A stretch of 9,745 nt of DNA from Chromatiaceae bacterium (GTDB taxonomy: Bacteria > Pseudomonadota > Gammaproteobacteria > Chromatiales > Chromatiaceae). The notes under the pieces are model-generated. The model saw only the letters and a list, made by a program, of their open reading frames with translations, did not search any database and was not told where the DNA came from. Shown here in pieces: positions 1 to 6,522 of the stretch. A program made the translations under genes and the position numbers. How positions within the stretch are numbered: the stretch's first letter is position 1; each line of letters opens with the position of its first letter. Location: NCBI GenBank assembly GCA_016938795.1, contig JAFGTZ010000228.1, positions 1 through 9,745 of the forward strand. Reading direction: 5' to 3'.

Positions 1-10
1 CCGCCGTGAA

Positions 11-49
11 TCCATCCCTGGAGGCTTGACGATGGCATCCCTGCCATCG
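11..49. repeat. Tandem hairpins sharing a TCCC loop, likely interspersed repeat
   Basis: Two inverted repeats follow each other. The first is TCCA-TCCC-TGGA at 11-22. The second is an 8-bp stem, CGATGGCA at 30-37 and TGCCATCG at 42-49, around the same TCCC loop at 38-41. A further GTCCATCCC follows at about 60-68. The shared loop and modular stems look like a short interspersed extragenic repeat of the kind common in GC-rich gammaproteobacteria. No coding sequence is visible here, and no T-run follows, so it is not a standard terminator. Family membership is inferred, not checked against the genome. Confidence 0.5.
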
Positions 50-263
50 ACACCCCCGCGTCCATCCCCCAGCCCTCACCGAAAAATTCATCTGTGATTG
101 GTATATTTGTCATGACGTCTCCTGATGGCGTTTAATCCGGCGCGTTTTTTGCCTTGACTGTCGAACAATCAGAGACCCTTGGACGTAGCGCAAGACGTCA
201 GACGATGTCGAGCCCCGAAAACGCTTTGATTCGCGTCTCTGTGAAGCAGCCAGGACCACGACC

Positions 264-1346
264 ATGACCACTTCGCACCCAGCCAGGGCAGGCCTGGAAC
301 GCCTCATTCTTGATCACCTCAATACAGCCATCTTGCTGTTTGATGCCGACCTTTGCCTGATCTATCTCAATCCCGCCGCAGAAATCCTCTTCGAAATCAG
401 TGCTCGCCATCTGCTGGGTCAATCGGCCACCACACTTCTGCCATGCCAGGACGCGGCGGTTGAGCAGCGCCTTGCCGAGGCGCTCGAATCGCGCCAACCC
501 TTCACCGAACATGAAATCACCGTGCTTGCCGGCGACGGGCGCACCAAGATCGTGAACTGTACCGTGCTTCCTCTGCACCAAATTGATGCAAGAAGCGGCA
601 TCCTGGTGGAACTCTTTCAGGTTGATCGACAGTTGCGCATCTCGCGCGAGGAACATCTGCTGTCCCAGCATCAGGCTACCCAAGCATTGCTGCGCGGACT
701 GGCCCATGAGATCAAGAACCCGCTCGGTGGTCTGCGAGGCGCCGCGCAGTTGCTCGAACAGGAACTGCCCGACCCCAGTCTGCGCGAATATACCCGCATC
801 ATCATCGACGAGGCCGACCGTCTTCAGGCGCTCATGAACCGCATGCTCGGCCCGAATCATCTCCCCCGGCTGGAGGCGGTCAATATCCATGATGTGCTCG
901 AACATGTCCGCGGGCTGATCCTGGCCGAGTTTCCGCTCAGCCCCAAGGTCTTGCGCGACTACGATCCCAGCATCCCCGATCTCATGGCCGATGCGGACCG
1001 TCTCATCCAGGCCTTTCTGAACCTCGCGCGCAATGCCGCCACCGCCACCGGAGCCGCAGGCGAGATTGAGCTGCGCAGCCGGGTGCTGCGCCAGTTCACC
1101 ATTGGTAACCAGCGCCACCGTCTGGTGCTCATGGTCCAGGTTCATGACAATGGTCCTGGCATCCCCCTGGAGATTCGCGACAAGATCTTTTTCCCCATGG
1201 TCTCTGGACATCCCGGCGGCAGTGGCCTGGGACTGCCGATCGCCCAGGAACTCATCAATCAACACGGCGGACTGATCGAGTGCGACAGCCGACCGGGCGA
1301 TACGAATTTCTTCGTCTATCTGCCGCTGGAGAGCGACCATGACTAG
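264..1346 (+). CDS. ntrB: Nitrogen regulation sensor kinase NtrB (NRII)
   Basis: Cytoplasmic histidine kinase/phosphatase that phosphorylates NtrC when nitrogen is limiting and dephosphorylates it under PII (GlnB) control. The 360 residues are close to E. coli NtrB (about 349). A PAS domain spans about residues 10-118. The H-box GLAHEIKNPLGG carries the phospho-accepting His148. The ATPase domain shows the N-box LNLARNA (252-258), DNGPGI (295-300) and GSGLGLPIA (319-327), preceded by the NtrB signature FFPMVSG (309-315). The ATG at 264 has CAGGA eight bases upstream, and the PAS domain begins soon after it. The last 8 bases overlap ntrC, implying translational coupling. No glnA lies within the 263 bases upstream, unlike the enteric glnALG operon, and I see no convincing sigma-54 or NtrC promoter site in that leader. 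Confidence 0.97.
   Translation: MTTSHPARAGLERLILDHLNTAILLFDADLCLIYLNPAAEILFEISARHLLGQSATTLLPCQDAAVEQRLAEALESRQPFTEHEITVLAGDGRTKIVNCTVLPLHQIDARSGILVELFQVDRQLRISREEHLLSQHQATQALLRGLAHEIKNPLGGLRGAAQLLEQELPDPSLREYTRIIIDEADRLQALMNRMLGPNHLPRLEAVNIHDVLEHVRGLILAEFPLSPKVLRDYDPSIPDLMADADRLIQAFLNLARNAATATGAAGEIELRSRVLRQFTIGNQRHRLVLMVQVHDNGPGIPLEIRDKIFFPMVSGHPGGSGLGLPIAQELINQHGGLIECDSRPGDTNFFVYLPLESDHD
574..590. promoter_or_regulatory. NtrC-box-like palindrome inside ntrB
   Basis: The sequence TGCACC-AAATT-GATGCA matches the NtrC enhancer consensus TGCACC-N5-GGTGCA at 11 of 12 specified positions, with the correct 5-base spacer. It lies within the ntrB reading frame, encoding L-H-Q-I-D-A near residue 105. 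A match this good is unlikely by chance in 10 kb, but the codons may simply happen to give it. Function (autoregulation or roadblock) is speculative; no sigma-54 promoter was found nearby. Confidence 0.3.
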
Positions 1347-2760
1347 AGAACCCAGGGTCTGGGTCATTGACGACGACCGCTCCATCCGCTGGGTGCTGGA
1401 GCGCGCCCTGCGCAAGGCCCAGATGCAGGTCACCAGCTTCTCGAATGGCGTGGGGGTGCTGGAGTGCCTGGAGCGCGATCAGCCCGATGTGATTCTCAGC
1501 GACATCCGCATGCCGGGTATCGACGGACTCGACCTGTTGCGCCAGATCTCGGCGCGTTATCCAGGGCTTCCGGTCATCATCATGACCGCGCACTCCGACC
1601 TCGACAGCGCCGTGTCGGCCTTTCACAGCGGGGCCTTCGAATATCTGCCCAAGCCCTTCGACCTTGACGAGGCGCTCGCCCAGGTCAATCGGGCCTGCCG
1701 ACGCGCCCGTGAGGAAGGCCGCGAGGAGCGCTTGCCACTGAATGGGCCGGATATCATTGGCGAGGCTCCCGCCATGCAGGAGGTCTTTCGCGCCATTGGA
1801 CGCCTTGCGCGCTCGAACATCACCGTGCTGATCAACGGCGAATCGGGCACCGGCAAGGAACTTGTCGCCCAGGCCCTGCACCGCCACAGCCCCCGTCAGG
1901 GGCGCCCCTTCATCGCGCTCAACATGGCGGCCATCCCGCGCGATCTGCTCGAATCCGAACTTTTCGGGCACGAGCGCGGTTCCTTCACCGGCGCCCAGGC
2001 GCGGCGCGAGGGGCGTTTCGAGCAGGCCAACGGCGGCACGCTTTTTCTTGATGAGATTGGCGACATGCCCGCCGAGCTCCAGACGCGACTGCTGCGGGTG
2101 CTCGCCGATGGCGACTTCTATCGTGTCGGTGGTGTGGCGCCGCTGCGTGTGGATGTGCGCATCATTGCGGCTACCCATCAAAACCTTGAAGCGCTGGTGC
2201 GCGAGGGACGCTTTCGCGAGGATCTCTTTCACCGCCTGAATGTCATCCGCATCCAGCTCCCGCCCCTGCGCGAACGGCGCGAGGATATCCCGCTGCTGAT
2301 GCGCCACTTTCTCGTCCAGGCTGCGCGCGAGCTGAGCTGCGAGCCCAAGGCGCTGACCCCCGAGGCCATCGAGCGACTCAAGCGGCTCGACTGGCCTGGC
2401 AATGTGCGCCAACTCGAAAATACCGCGCGCTGGCTCACTGTCATGGCCTCGGGTCATGAGGTGCATCCAGAGGATTTACCCACGGAACTCGGCGCCAGCG
2501 CGAGCAGTGCGCCCGAGCCGGGCGAGTCATGGGAGCATGGACTCAAGCGCTGGGCGAGGCATGCGCTTGAGGAGGGGCAGGAGGGCTTGCTCGATCACGC
2601 GCTTCCAAGTCTTGAGCGCATCCTCATTCAGGTCGCGCTCGAACACAGTGGCGGGCGGCGCCAGGATGCGGCGCGACTGCTTGGCTGGGGACGCAACACC
2701 CTGACCCGCAAAATCAAGGAGCTGCGACTCGATCCCGAACCGGACGCGCGCGAGGCTTGA
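1339..2760 (+). CDS. ntrC: Nitrogen response regulator NtrC (NRI), sigma-54 activator
   Basis: Bacterial enhancer-binding protein; once phosphorylated by NtrB it oligomerises and uses ATP to open sigma-54 promoters of nitrogen-assimilation genes. The 473 residues have the full three-domain layout. The receiver (1-120) has acidic residues at 11-13, phosphorylation site Asp55, Thr83 and Lys105. The AAA+ domain (about 138-375) has Walker A GESGTGKE (167-174), Walker B GGTLFLDEIG (232-241) and sensor II WPGNVRQL (352-359). A Fis-type helix-turn-helix (about 430-461) ends in GWGRNTLTRKIKEL, almost identical to enteric NtrC. The sigma-54 contact loop reads GSFTGA (214-219) rather than the usual GAFTGA. 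The start overlaps the end of ntrB by 8 bases. No T-rich terminator follows, so transcription may continue into the next genes. Confidence 0.97.
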   Translation: MTREPRVWVIDDDRSIRWVLERALRKAQMQVTSFSNGVGVLECLERDQPDVILSDIRMPGIDGLDLLRQISARYPGLPVIIMTAHSDLDSAVSAFHSGAFEYLPKPFDLDEALAQVNRACRRAREEGREERLPLNGPDIIGEAPAMQEVFRAIGRLARSNITVLINGESGTGKELVAQALHRHSPRQGRPFIALNMAAIPRDLLESELFGHERGSFTGAQARREGRFEQANGGTLFLDEIGDMPAELQTRLLRVLADGDFYRVGGVAPLRVDVRIIAATHQNLEALVREGRFREDLFHRLNVIRIQLPPLRERREDIPLLMRHFLVQAARELSCEPKALTPEAIERLKRLDWPGNVRQLENTARWLTVMASGHEVHPEDLPTELGASASSAPEPGESWEHGLKRWARHALEEGQEGLLDHALPSLERILIQVALEHSGGRRQDAARLLGWGRNTLTRKIKELRLDPEPDAREA

Positions 2761-2762
2761 GA

Positions 2763-2803
2763 GTCGTGCGTCACACCTCGATATTGAGACATCGACACAC
2801 GAC
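2763..2803. other. Weak stem-loop after ntrC
   Basis: Nested inverted repeats lie between ntrC and the next gene: outer GTCGTG (2763-2768) with CACGAC (2798-2803), inner TCGAT (2778-2782) with ATCGA (2791-2795). The two sides are unevenly spaced (9 against 2 bases), and no T-run follows. It might be an RNA-processing or stabilising structure, or chance. Confidence 0.2.
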
Positions 2804-2823
2804 CATGGGAGTCCGGCAGCGCC

Positions 2824-3216
2824 GTGGACAGCAGCACCATCGAACTTAACGGATCACAGATCGCCTCGGTGACCCAGAGCGCCGACCAAGTGCGCATTCA
2901 CTTCTCGCGCGCCACCCTCATCAAGACCATGACGGGGTCGGCTGAACGCACGCGCTGGTGGCAGGCAGGGGATCTCGTTCTCTCGGGCGCAACACTCCAG
3001 AGCCCGCTCCCCGAGGGCGCTCGTCTCTGCACGGGCGGCGAGATTGAAGACAACATTTATACCTACCGCAACATGCTCCCCATTCCGCTCGACAGCCAGG
3101 GCCATGCCCGTTGTGTGCTCTTGTTCGAGGACGACGCCTCGCTGATTGTCGAGGCGCGCGCTATTCGTCTGGAACTGCACGAAACAGCGCACTATATCGA
3201 ACACATCCGCCCCTGA
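2824..3216 (+). CDS. Conserved-looking hypothetical protein, 130 aa, GTG start
   Basis: I do not recognise this family. The 130-residue product has no signal peptide, membrane segment or cofactor motif. It is moderately acidic, with alternating hydrophobic and polar stretches suggesting a small soluble beta-rich fold; aromatic and polar patches include RTRWWQAGD (about 43-51) and DNIYTYRNMLPIPLD (about 76-90). It has one Cys in RLCTGG and one in HARCVLLF. The GTG start is the only plausible one: the ATG at 2805 is out of frame and the next in-frame ATG is far inside. GGGAG lies 12 bases upstream. It begins 63 bases after ntrC on the same strand with no obvious terminator between, so co-transcription with ntrBC is possible. 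Codon use resembles its neighbours, and no overlapping frame competes. Confidence 0.75.
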   Translation: MDSSTIELNGSQIASVTQSADQVRIHFSRATLIKTMTGSAERTRWWQAGDLVLSGATLQSPLPEGARLCTGGEIEDNIYTYRNMLPIPLDSQGHARCVLLFEDDASLIVEARAIRLELHETAHYIEHIRP

Positions 3217-3261
3217 CGTCCAGGAGGATCAGGCGCATCACGCAAGCACAGGAGGTGGCGG

Positions 3262-4074
3262 ATGCGGATTTATGGCATTGACTTCACCAGTCGTCCGCGC
3301 AGCGCAAAGCCCATTACCTGCATCGACTGTCGTCTCGACGGAGAGCGCCTGAGCGTCGGCGCGCTGCGACAATGGTCGAGCTTCACACCCTTCGAGGACT
3401 TTCTGCGCCAGCCCGGTCCCTGGATCGCGGGGCTTGACTTCCCCTTCGGGCAGTCGCGCATCTTTCTGAGCGGCATCGGCTGGCCTCTGGACTGGCGCGC
3501 CTATGTGCGACATGCGCGCTCACTCGGTCGCAACGGCTTTCGACAAGCGCTTGATGCCTATCGTGCGCCGCGCCCGCCAGGCGATCGCGAACATCGCCGC
3601 GCCACGGATCGCGCTGCTGGAGCGATCAGCCCGCAAAAGCTCTACGGCACACCGGTGGCACTGATGTTTTTCGAAGGCGCGCCCCGGCTGTTGCAGGCGG
3701 GGGTGAGCATTCCGGGCCTTTGCGACGGCGACCCGGAGCGCCTCTGTATCGAGGCCTATCCGGGCCTGCTTGCGCGTCGGCTGATTGGACGTCGCCCCTA
3801 TAAGCAGGATAGCCGGGCGCTTCAGACGCCCGCGCATCGCGCCGCCCGCGAGGCATTGCTGGAGGCCATTCTGAACGGCGCAACCGAGGCGGACTATGGC
3901 GTCCGCGTCGCGGCAGCGCCCCGGAGTCTGAGCGAGGATCCCACGGGCGATGCGCTCGATGCCCTACTGTGCGCCATACAGGCCGCCTGGGCCTGGACGC
4001 AGCGCGCGCACGGCTATGGGCCGCCCAGTGCCCTGGATCCGCTCGAAGGCTGGATCGCAGACCCCCACGCCTGA
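3262..4074 (+). CDS. DUF429 family protein, predicted RNase H-like fold
   Basis: 270-residue member of the DUF429 family, predicted to adopt an RNase H-like nuclease fold; no reaction is established. Features in order: N-terminal GIDFTS with Asp7, a second strand GLDFPFG with Asp59, a basic stretch REHRRATDR (109-117), SPQKLYGTP (123-131), IEAYPG with Glu164, and a C-terminal DALDALLCA with Asp230 and Asp233. The spaced acidic residues fit an RNase H-like metal centre, although catalysis is inferred. A consensus Shine-Dalgarno AGGAGG (3250-3255) sits six bases before the ATG, which makes this start firm. It follows the 130-residue gene by 45 bases on the same strand and converges on the lipoprotein gene, leaving only 28 bases between stops. 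Confidence 0.85.
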   Translation: MRIYGIDFTSRPRSAKPITCIDCRLDGERLSVGALRQWSSFTPFEDFLRQPGPWIAGLDFPFGQSRIFLSGIGWPLDWRAYVRHARSLGRNGFRQALDAYRAPRPPGDREHRRATDRAAGAISPQKLYGTPVALMFFEGAPRLLQAGVSIPGLCDGDPERLCIEAYPGLLARRLIGRRPYKQDSRALQTPAHRAAREALLEAILNGATEADYGVRVAAAPRSLSEDPTGDALDALLCAIQAAWAWTQRAHGYGPPSALDPLEGWIADPHA

Positions 4075-4076
4075 GC

Positions 4077-4103
4077 CGGCACCGTCTGGTCTGGTGCTGC
4101 TTT
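4077..4103 (+). terminator. Weak stem-loop after the DUF429 gene
   Basis: CGGCACC (4077-4083) pairs with GGTGCTG (4093-4099), seven pairs including one G-T wobble, around a 9-base loop and followed by CTTT. It lies between two convergent genes, a good position for a terminator, but the T-run is short. Confidence 0.35.
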
Positions 4104-4285
4104 CAGTCCACCTTGTCCATCACATAGCCGACACCAGCCCCAACACCCGCGCCGATGGGGCCAGCCACCACGCCGCCCACTGCCGCCCCCGAGACCATGC
4201 GCTGCTCGGTGCAGTTCATGTTGGCGCATCCGGAAAGCGTCAGGGTCAGCAGCGCGCCACAGACGAAAAGTAGACTCAGCTTCAT
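4103..4285 (-). CDS. Small glycine-zipper lipoprotein
   Basis: 60-residue predicted lipoprotein. The N-terminus MKLSLLFVCGALLTLTLSGC is a type II signal peptide with lipobox LSGC, so Cys20 would be lipidated and the mature form is only about 41 residues. Residues 33-55 form a glycine zipper (GAAVGGVVAGPIG then AGVGAGVG), the pattern that lets short helices pack or insert in membranes. Similar small glycine-zipper envelope lipoproteins exist in many proteobacteria, but their roles vary and I assign none. The ATG at 4283-4285 (complement) is chosen because CAGGAG lies nine bases upstream and the lipobox spacing fits; the frame stays open further upstream but that extension crosses the terminator of the preceding gene. 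A second Cys, C25, lies just after the lipobox. Confidence 0.8.
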   Translation of the reverse strand: MKLSLLFVCGALLTLTLSGCANMNCTEQRMVSGAAVGGVVAGPIGAGVGAGVGYVMDKVD

Positions 4286-4380
4286 CGCGGAATTCTCCTG
4301 ATCGAGCGTTGTGCAAGGACTGGCCTCCCGGAGGGGCCGACATGCAGTGGCATCGAGATAAGGAACTCGACATAGCAAGC

Positions 4381-4408
4381 ATAAAAAACCCGCACCAAGG
4401 CGCGGGTT
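4381..4408 (-). terminator. Rho-independent terminator of the 74-aa gene
   Basis: On the minus strand AACCCGC (4408-4402) pairs perfectly with GCGGGTT (4393-4387) around an 8-base loop, and a T-run (complement of the A-run 4383-4388) follows. It begins 26 bases after the stop codon of the 74-residue gene. This is the clearest intrinsic terminator in the window, and it separates that gene from the lipoprotein gene downstream. Confidence 0.85.
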
Positions 4409-4433
4409 GCGAACGTCCGGCGTGGGCGGCAAC

Positions 4434-4658
4434 TCAGTTGCGCGAGGAGCCGACGATCTGGTGGGCGATATCCACGACGCGATTGGCCATGTCCATGTAG
4501 TCCTGACGATAGTTCGCCAGCAGCCCATCCTTCGAGCCCCAGTAGTCCTTGCCCGACACGCCATGCTCATGCTCGTGCTCGATGAACTGCTTCTGCATGG
4601 CAATCATCTTGTCGATCAGTTCCTGCTTTTCTTGTTTCAGAGCCTCGATATCGCTCAT
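4434..4658 (-). CDS. Small helical protein with His/Glu cluster, 74 aa
   Basis: 74-residue cytoplasmic protein of unrecognised family. Residues 1-26 (MSDIEALKQEKQELIDKMIA onwards) read as an amphipathic or coiled-coil helix. An alternating Glu/His run EHEHEHG (27-33) follows, with His28, His30 and His32 one residue apart, then a turn GVSGKDYWGSKDG (33-45) and a second helix ending DMANRVVDIAHQIVG. The shape suggests a two-helix hairpin; the histidine run could bind a metal, but that is inference. GGGGGAC lies eight bases before the ATG. It has a candidate promoter upstream (4723-4753) and its own intrinsic terminator, so it looks like an independently expressed, real gene despite its size. 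No Cys is present. It is not a known sulfur-relay or ribosome-associated small protein that I can name. Confidence 0.8.
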   Translation of the reverse strand: MSDIEALKQEKQELIDKMIAMQKQFIEHEHEHGVSGKDYWGSKDGLLANYRQDYMDMANRVVDIAHQIVGSSRN

Positions 4659-4722
4659 GGATGTGTCCCCCGGAGGATGAGAGCCGAATCGGCTGGGCTA
4701 TTTCAGCATTTGACGAAATCTT

Positions 4723-4753
4723 AATATATCATGCGCGCTCGAAATCCGGTCAA
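4723..4753 (-). promoter_or_regulatory. Candidate sigma-70 promoter for the 74-aa gene
   Basis: Reading the minus strand, a TTGACC -35 box (complement of 4748-4753) and a TATATT -10 box (complement of 4723-4728) are separated by 19 bases; GATATA gives 17. It lies in a conspicuously AT-rich island about 65 bases upstream of the start codon. On the plus strand TTCAGC (4702-4707), a 17-base gap and TATATC (4725-4730) could form a weaker, overlapping promoter for trmL. Confidence 0.5.
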
Positions 4754-4825
4754 GCCGCATCCGTCCATGCCCCGCGCCGCTATCCCCTCATAACACAAGG
4801 GATTTTCCTGCCATCGGCCTGTTCA

Positions 4826-5314
4826 ATGTTCCACATCATTCTCTATCAACCCGAGATTCCGCCCAACACCGGCAATGTCATCCGTCTCAGCGCCAACGCC
4901 GGCGCCGGGCTCCATCTCATCGAACCGCTAGGCTTTCGCCTCGACGACAGCAAGCTGCGCCGCGCCGGGCTGGATTATCACGAGTGGGCGCGGGTCGAGG
5001 TGCATGCCTCGCTGCAGCACTGTCTCGAACGGCTGGGCTCACCCCGGCTCTTCGCGCTCAGCACCAAGGGGACGGGTTCATACGCGGCGGTGGAGTATCG
5101 GCCAGGAGACGCCCTGCTCTTTGGCCCGGAAACGCGGGGACTGCCGGATGAGGCGCTTGCCGCCGTGCCGCCCGAGCAGCGGCTGCGCATCCCCATGCGG
5201 CCCGGCAATCGCAGCCTCAATCTCTCGAACGCGGTGGCGGTGGTGGTCTTCGAGGCCTGGCGTCAGCAGGGGTTTGCCGGAGCTGGCGACTCACCATCGT
5301 CCCGACCAGCCTGA
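4826..5314 (+). CDS. trmL: tRNA (cytidine/uridine-34-2'-O)-methyltransferase TrmL
   Basis: SPOUT-class enzyme that uses S-adenosylmethionine to methylate the 2'-OH of the wobble nucleotide of tRNA-Leu (CAA and UAA anticodons), improving decoding. The 162 residues match E. coli TrmL (157). The trefoil-knot motifs are intact: QPEIPPNTGNVIRLSAN (8-24), LLFGPETRGLP (97-107) and IPMRPGNRSLNLSNAVAVVV (122-141). The frame is open from 4661, but the family begins MFHIILYQPEIPPN, so the ATG at 4826 is chosen; the extra upstream residues are unlike the family and cross the promoter island. No good Shine-Dalgarno is visible, AAGGGA (4798-4803) being too far away. The gene stands alone on the plus strand, divergent from the 74-residue gene and convergent with gpsA. 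Confidence 0.95.
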   Translation: MFHIILYQPEIPPNTGNVIRLSANAGAGLHLIEPLGFRLDDSKLRRAGLDYHEWARVEVHASLQHCLERLGSPRLFALSTKGTGSYAAVEYRPGDALLFGPETRGLPDEALAAVPPEQRLRIPMRPGNRSLNLSNAVAVVVFEAWRQQGFAGAGDSPSSRPA

Positions 5315-5364
5315 AGATGCGCTTGGAGCTGGACGAACAAGATGGTCTCTACACCGCGTCGCTT

Positions 5365-5497
5365 GTGCAAGCGGCTTTTAGCCGCGAGAAGCGCGCGCTG
5401 ATGTTGGAAACTTTAGATAAGCGCCTGCCAGCTCGCGCAGTGGCGCGCTTGTCTGCGCGCGCATCGCCGTCGGCTCGCGGCTGGAAGCCGCTTCCAC
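5365..5497. repeat. REP/BIME-like inverted repeat pair between trmL and gpsA
   Basis: Two 24-base arms, 5365-5388 and 5474-5497, are inverted copies of each other with 21 of 24 positions identical. Each arm is itself a hairpin with a 6-bp perfect stem: GCGGCT-TTT-AGCCGC (5371-5385) and GCGGCT-GGA-AGCCGC (5477-5491). The interior holds a further short inverted pair, AAGCGC (5419-5424) and GCGCTT (5445-5450). The position between two convergent genes is typical of REP/BIME elements, which can protect mRNA ends or bind nucleoid proteins. It fills most of the 194-base gap; no gene is credible there. Confidence 0.7.
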
Positions 5498-5508
5498 GGA
5501 CGAATGCC

Positions 5509-6522
5509 TCAGCCAAACTCAGCCTTGGGCTCGCGCTCAAGCAGGGCGCGCGTGGCCTCCTCGGGCGAAACGCCCGCGTAGAGCACCCGATAGACCTGTT
5601 CGCTGATCGGCATCTCGACCCCGAGGCGCGCGGCCAGCTCGTGAAGCGTGCGGGCGGTCACTACGCCCTCGACTTCCTGACCGATGCGCGCGCGGGCACT
5701 CTCCAGCAGCTCGCCGCCGGCCAAGGCGAGGCCCATGCGACGGTTGCGCGACTGGTTGTCCGTGCAGGTGAGCACCAGATCGCCCATGCCGGCCAGCCCC
5801 GTGAAGGTTTCGAAGCGTCCGCCAAGCGCCTGACCAAGACGGGTCAGCTCAGCCAGCCCGCGGGTGACCAGGGCCGCGCGCGCATTGGCGCCAAAACCCA
5901 GTCCATCAGCGATGCCGGTCGCGATGGCCAGCACATTCTTGGCGGCCCCGCACACCTCAACCCCAATGATATCGGTACTGGTGTAGGCGCGAAAACGCCC
6001 GCCGTGGAGCAGGGCGGCAATGCGCGCGGCGAAGTCCGCATCCTCCGAGGCGACGCTGAGCGCAGTCGGCAGTCCGCGCGCCACCTCACCGGCGAAGCTG
6101 GGTCCGGAGACCAGGGCGAGACTCACGCCCGCGCCCAGCTCAGCGCGCGCCACCTCATGCAGCAGCGCGCCGCTTGTAGGATCCAGCCCCTTGGTCGCCC
6201 AGGCGAGGCCGAGTTCTGCCGGAAGCAGTGGCGCGACCACAGCCATGACACTTGCAAAGGCATGACTGGGCACCACCACGAGACAGGCATCGGCATCGCT
6301 GAGAGCCGTCTCCAGTGACGCCGTCGGTGCAATGGCTGGGGGCAGGGCAACGCCCGGCAGGAAGTGGCGGTTCTCGCCATCGCGGATCAGGGCATCGACC
6401 TGCGCCTGCTCATGACTCCAGAGGCGCACCGCATGGGCATTGCGACACAGCTGGATGGCCAGCGCGGTTCCCCAGGATCCCGCGCCAAGCACCGCGATCC
6501 TCTTCCCGCTTGGCGTGCTCAA
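5509..6522 (-). CDS. gpsA: Glycerol-3-phosphate dehydrogenase [NAD(P)+], GpsA
   Basis: Cytosolic enzyme that reduces dihydroxyacetone phosphate to sn-glycerol-3-phosphate, the backbone for phospholipid synthesis. The 337 residues are full length. The N-terminal Rossmann motif is VLGAGSWGTALA (11-22); KG (111-112), VSGPSFAGEVARG (138-150) and CGAAKNVLAIATG (191-203) with catalytic Lys195 follow, then GLAGMGDLVLTCTDNQSRNRR (242-262). The start is TTG at 6522-6520: the frame closes soon upstream without an ATG or GTG, and the next GTG codes for Val11 at the edge of the nucleotide-binding loop. TTG overlaps the secB stop as TTGA, with GCGAGG about nine bases upstream, so translation is probably coupled to secB. 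It is the last gene of the rhodanese-secB-gpsA operon; the same secB-gpsA order occurs in E. coli. Confidence 0.97.
   Translation of the reverse strand: MSTPSGKRIAVLGAGSWGTALAIQLCRNAHAVRLWSHEQAQVDALIRDGENRHFLPGVALPPAIAPTASLETALSDADACLVVVPSHAFASVMAVVAPLLPAELGLAWATKGLDPTSGALLHEVARAELGAGVSLALVSGPSFAGEVARGLPTALSVASEDADFAARIAALLHGGRFRAYTSTDIIGVEVCGAAKNVLAIATGIADGLGFGANARAALVTRGLAELTRLGQALGGRFETFTGLAGMGDLVLTCTDNQSRNRRMGLALAGGELLESARARIGQEVEGVVTARTLHELAARLGVEMPISEQVYRVLYAGVSPEEATRALLEREPKAEFG

Noticed and set aside
154..182. TTGACT at 154-159 as the ntrB -35 box
   Set aside because: No acceptable -10 box lies 16-18 bases downstream, so a promoter cannot be supported.
113..200. TGACGTCT (113-120) and AGACGTCA (193-200) as an operator pair upstream of ntrB
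   Set aside because: An 8-base inverted match somewhere in 260 bases is expected about half the time by chance, and no regulator is implied.
198..2466. Long minus-strand open frames (411 and 403 codons) opposite ntrB and ntrC
   Set aside because: The plus strand encodes unmistakable NtrB and NtrC. The antisense products show no family motifs and result from high GC with few stops in that frame.
4286..4603. Longer version of the lipoprotein frame
   Set aside because: It would run through the intrinsic terminator and the 74-residue gene and bury the signal peptide inside the protein.
4661..4825. 55-residue N-terminal extension of TrmL
   Set aside because: TrmL proteins begin at MFHIILYQPE; the extension covers an AT-rich promoter island and has no family similarity.
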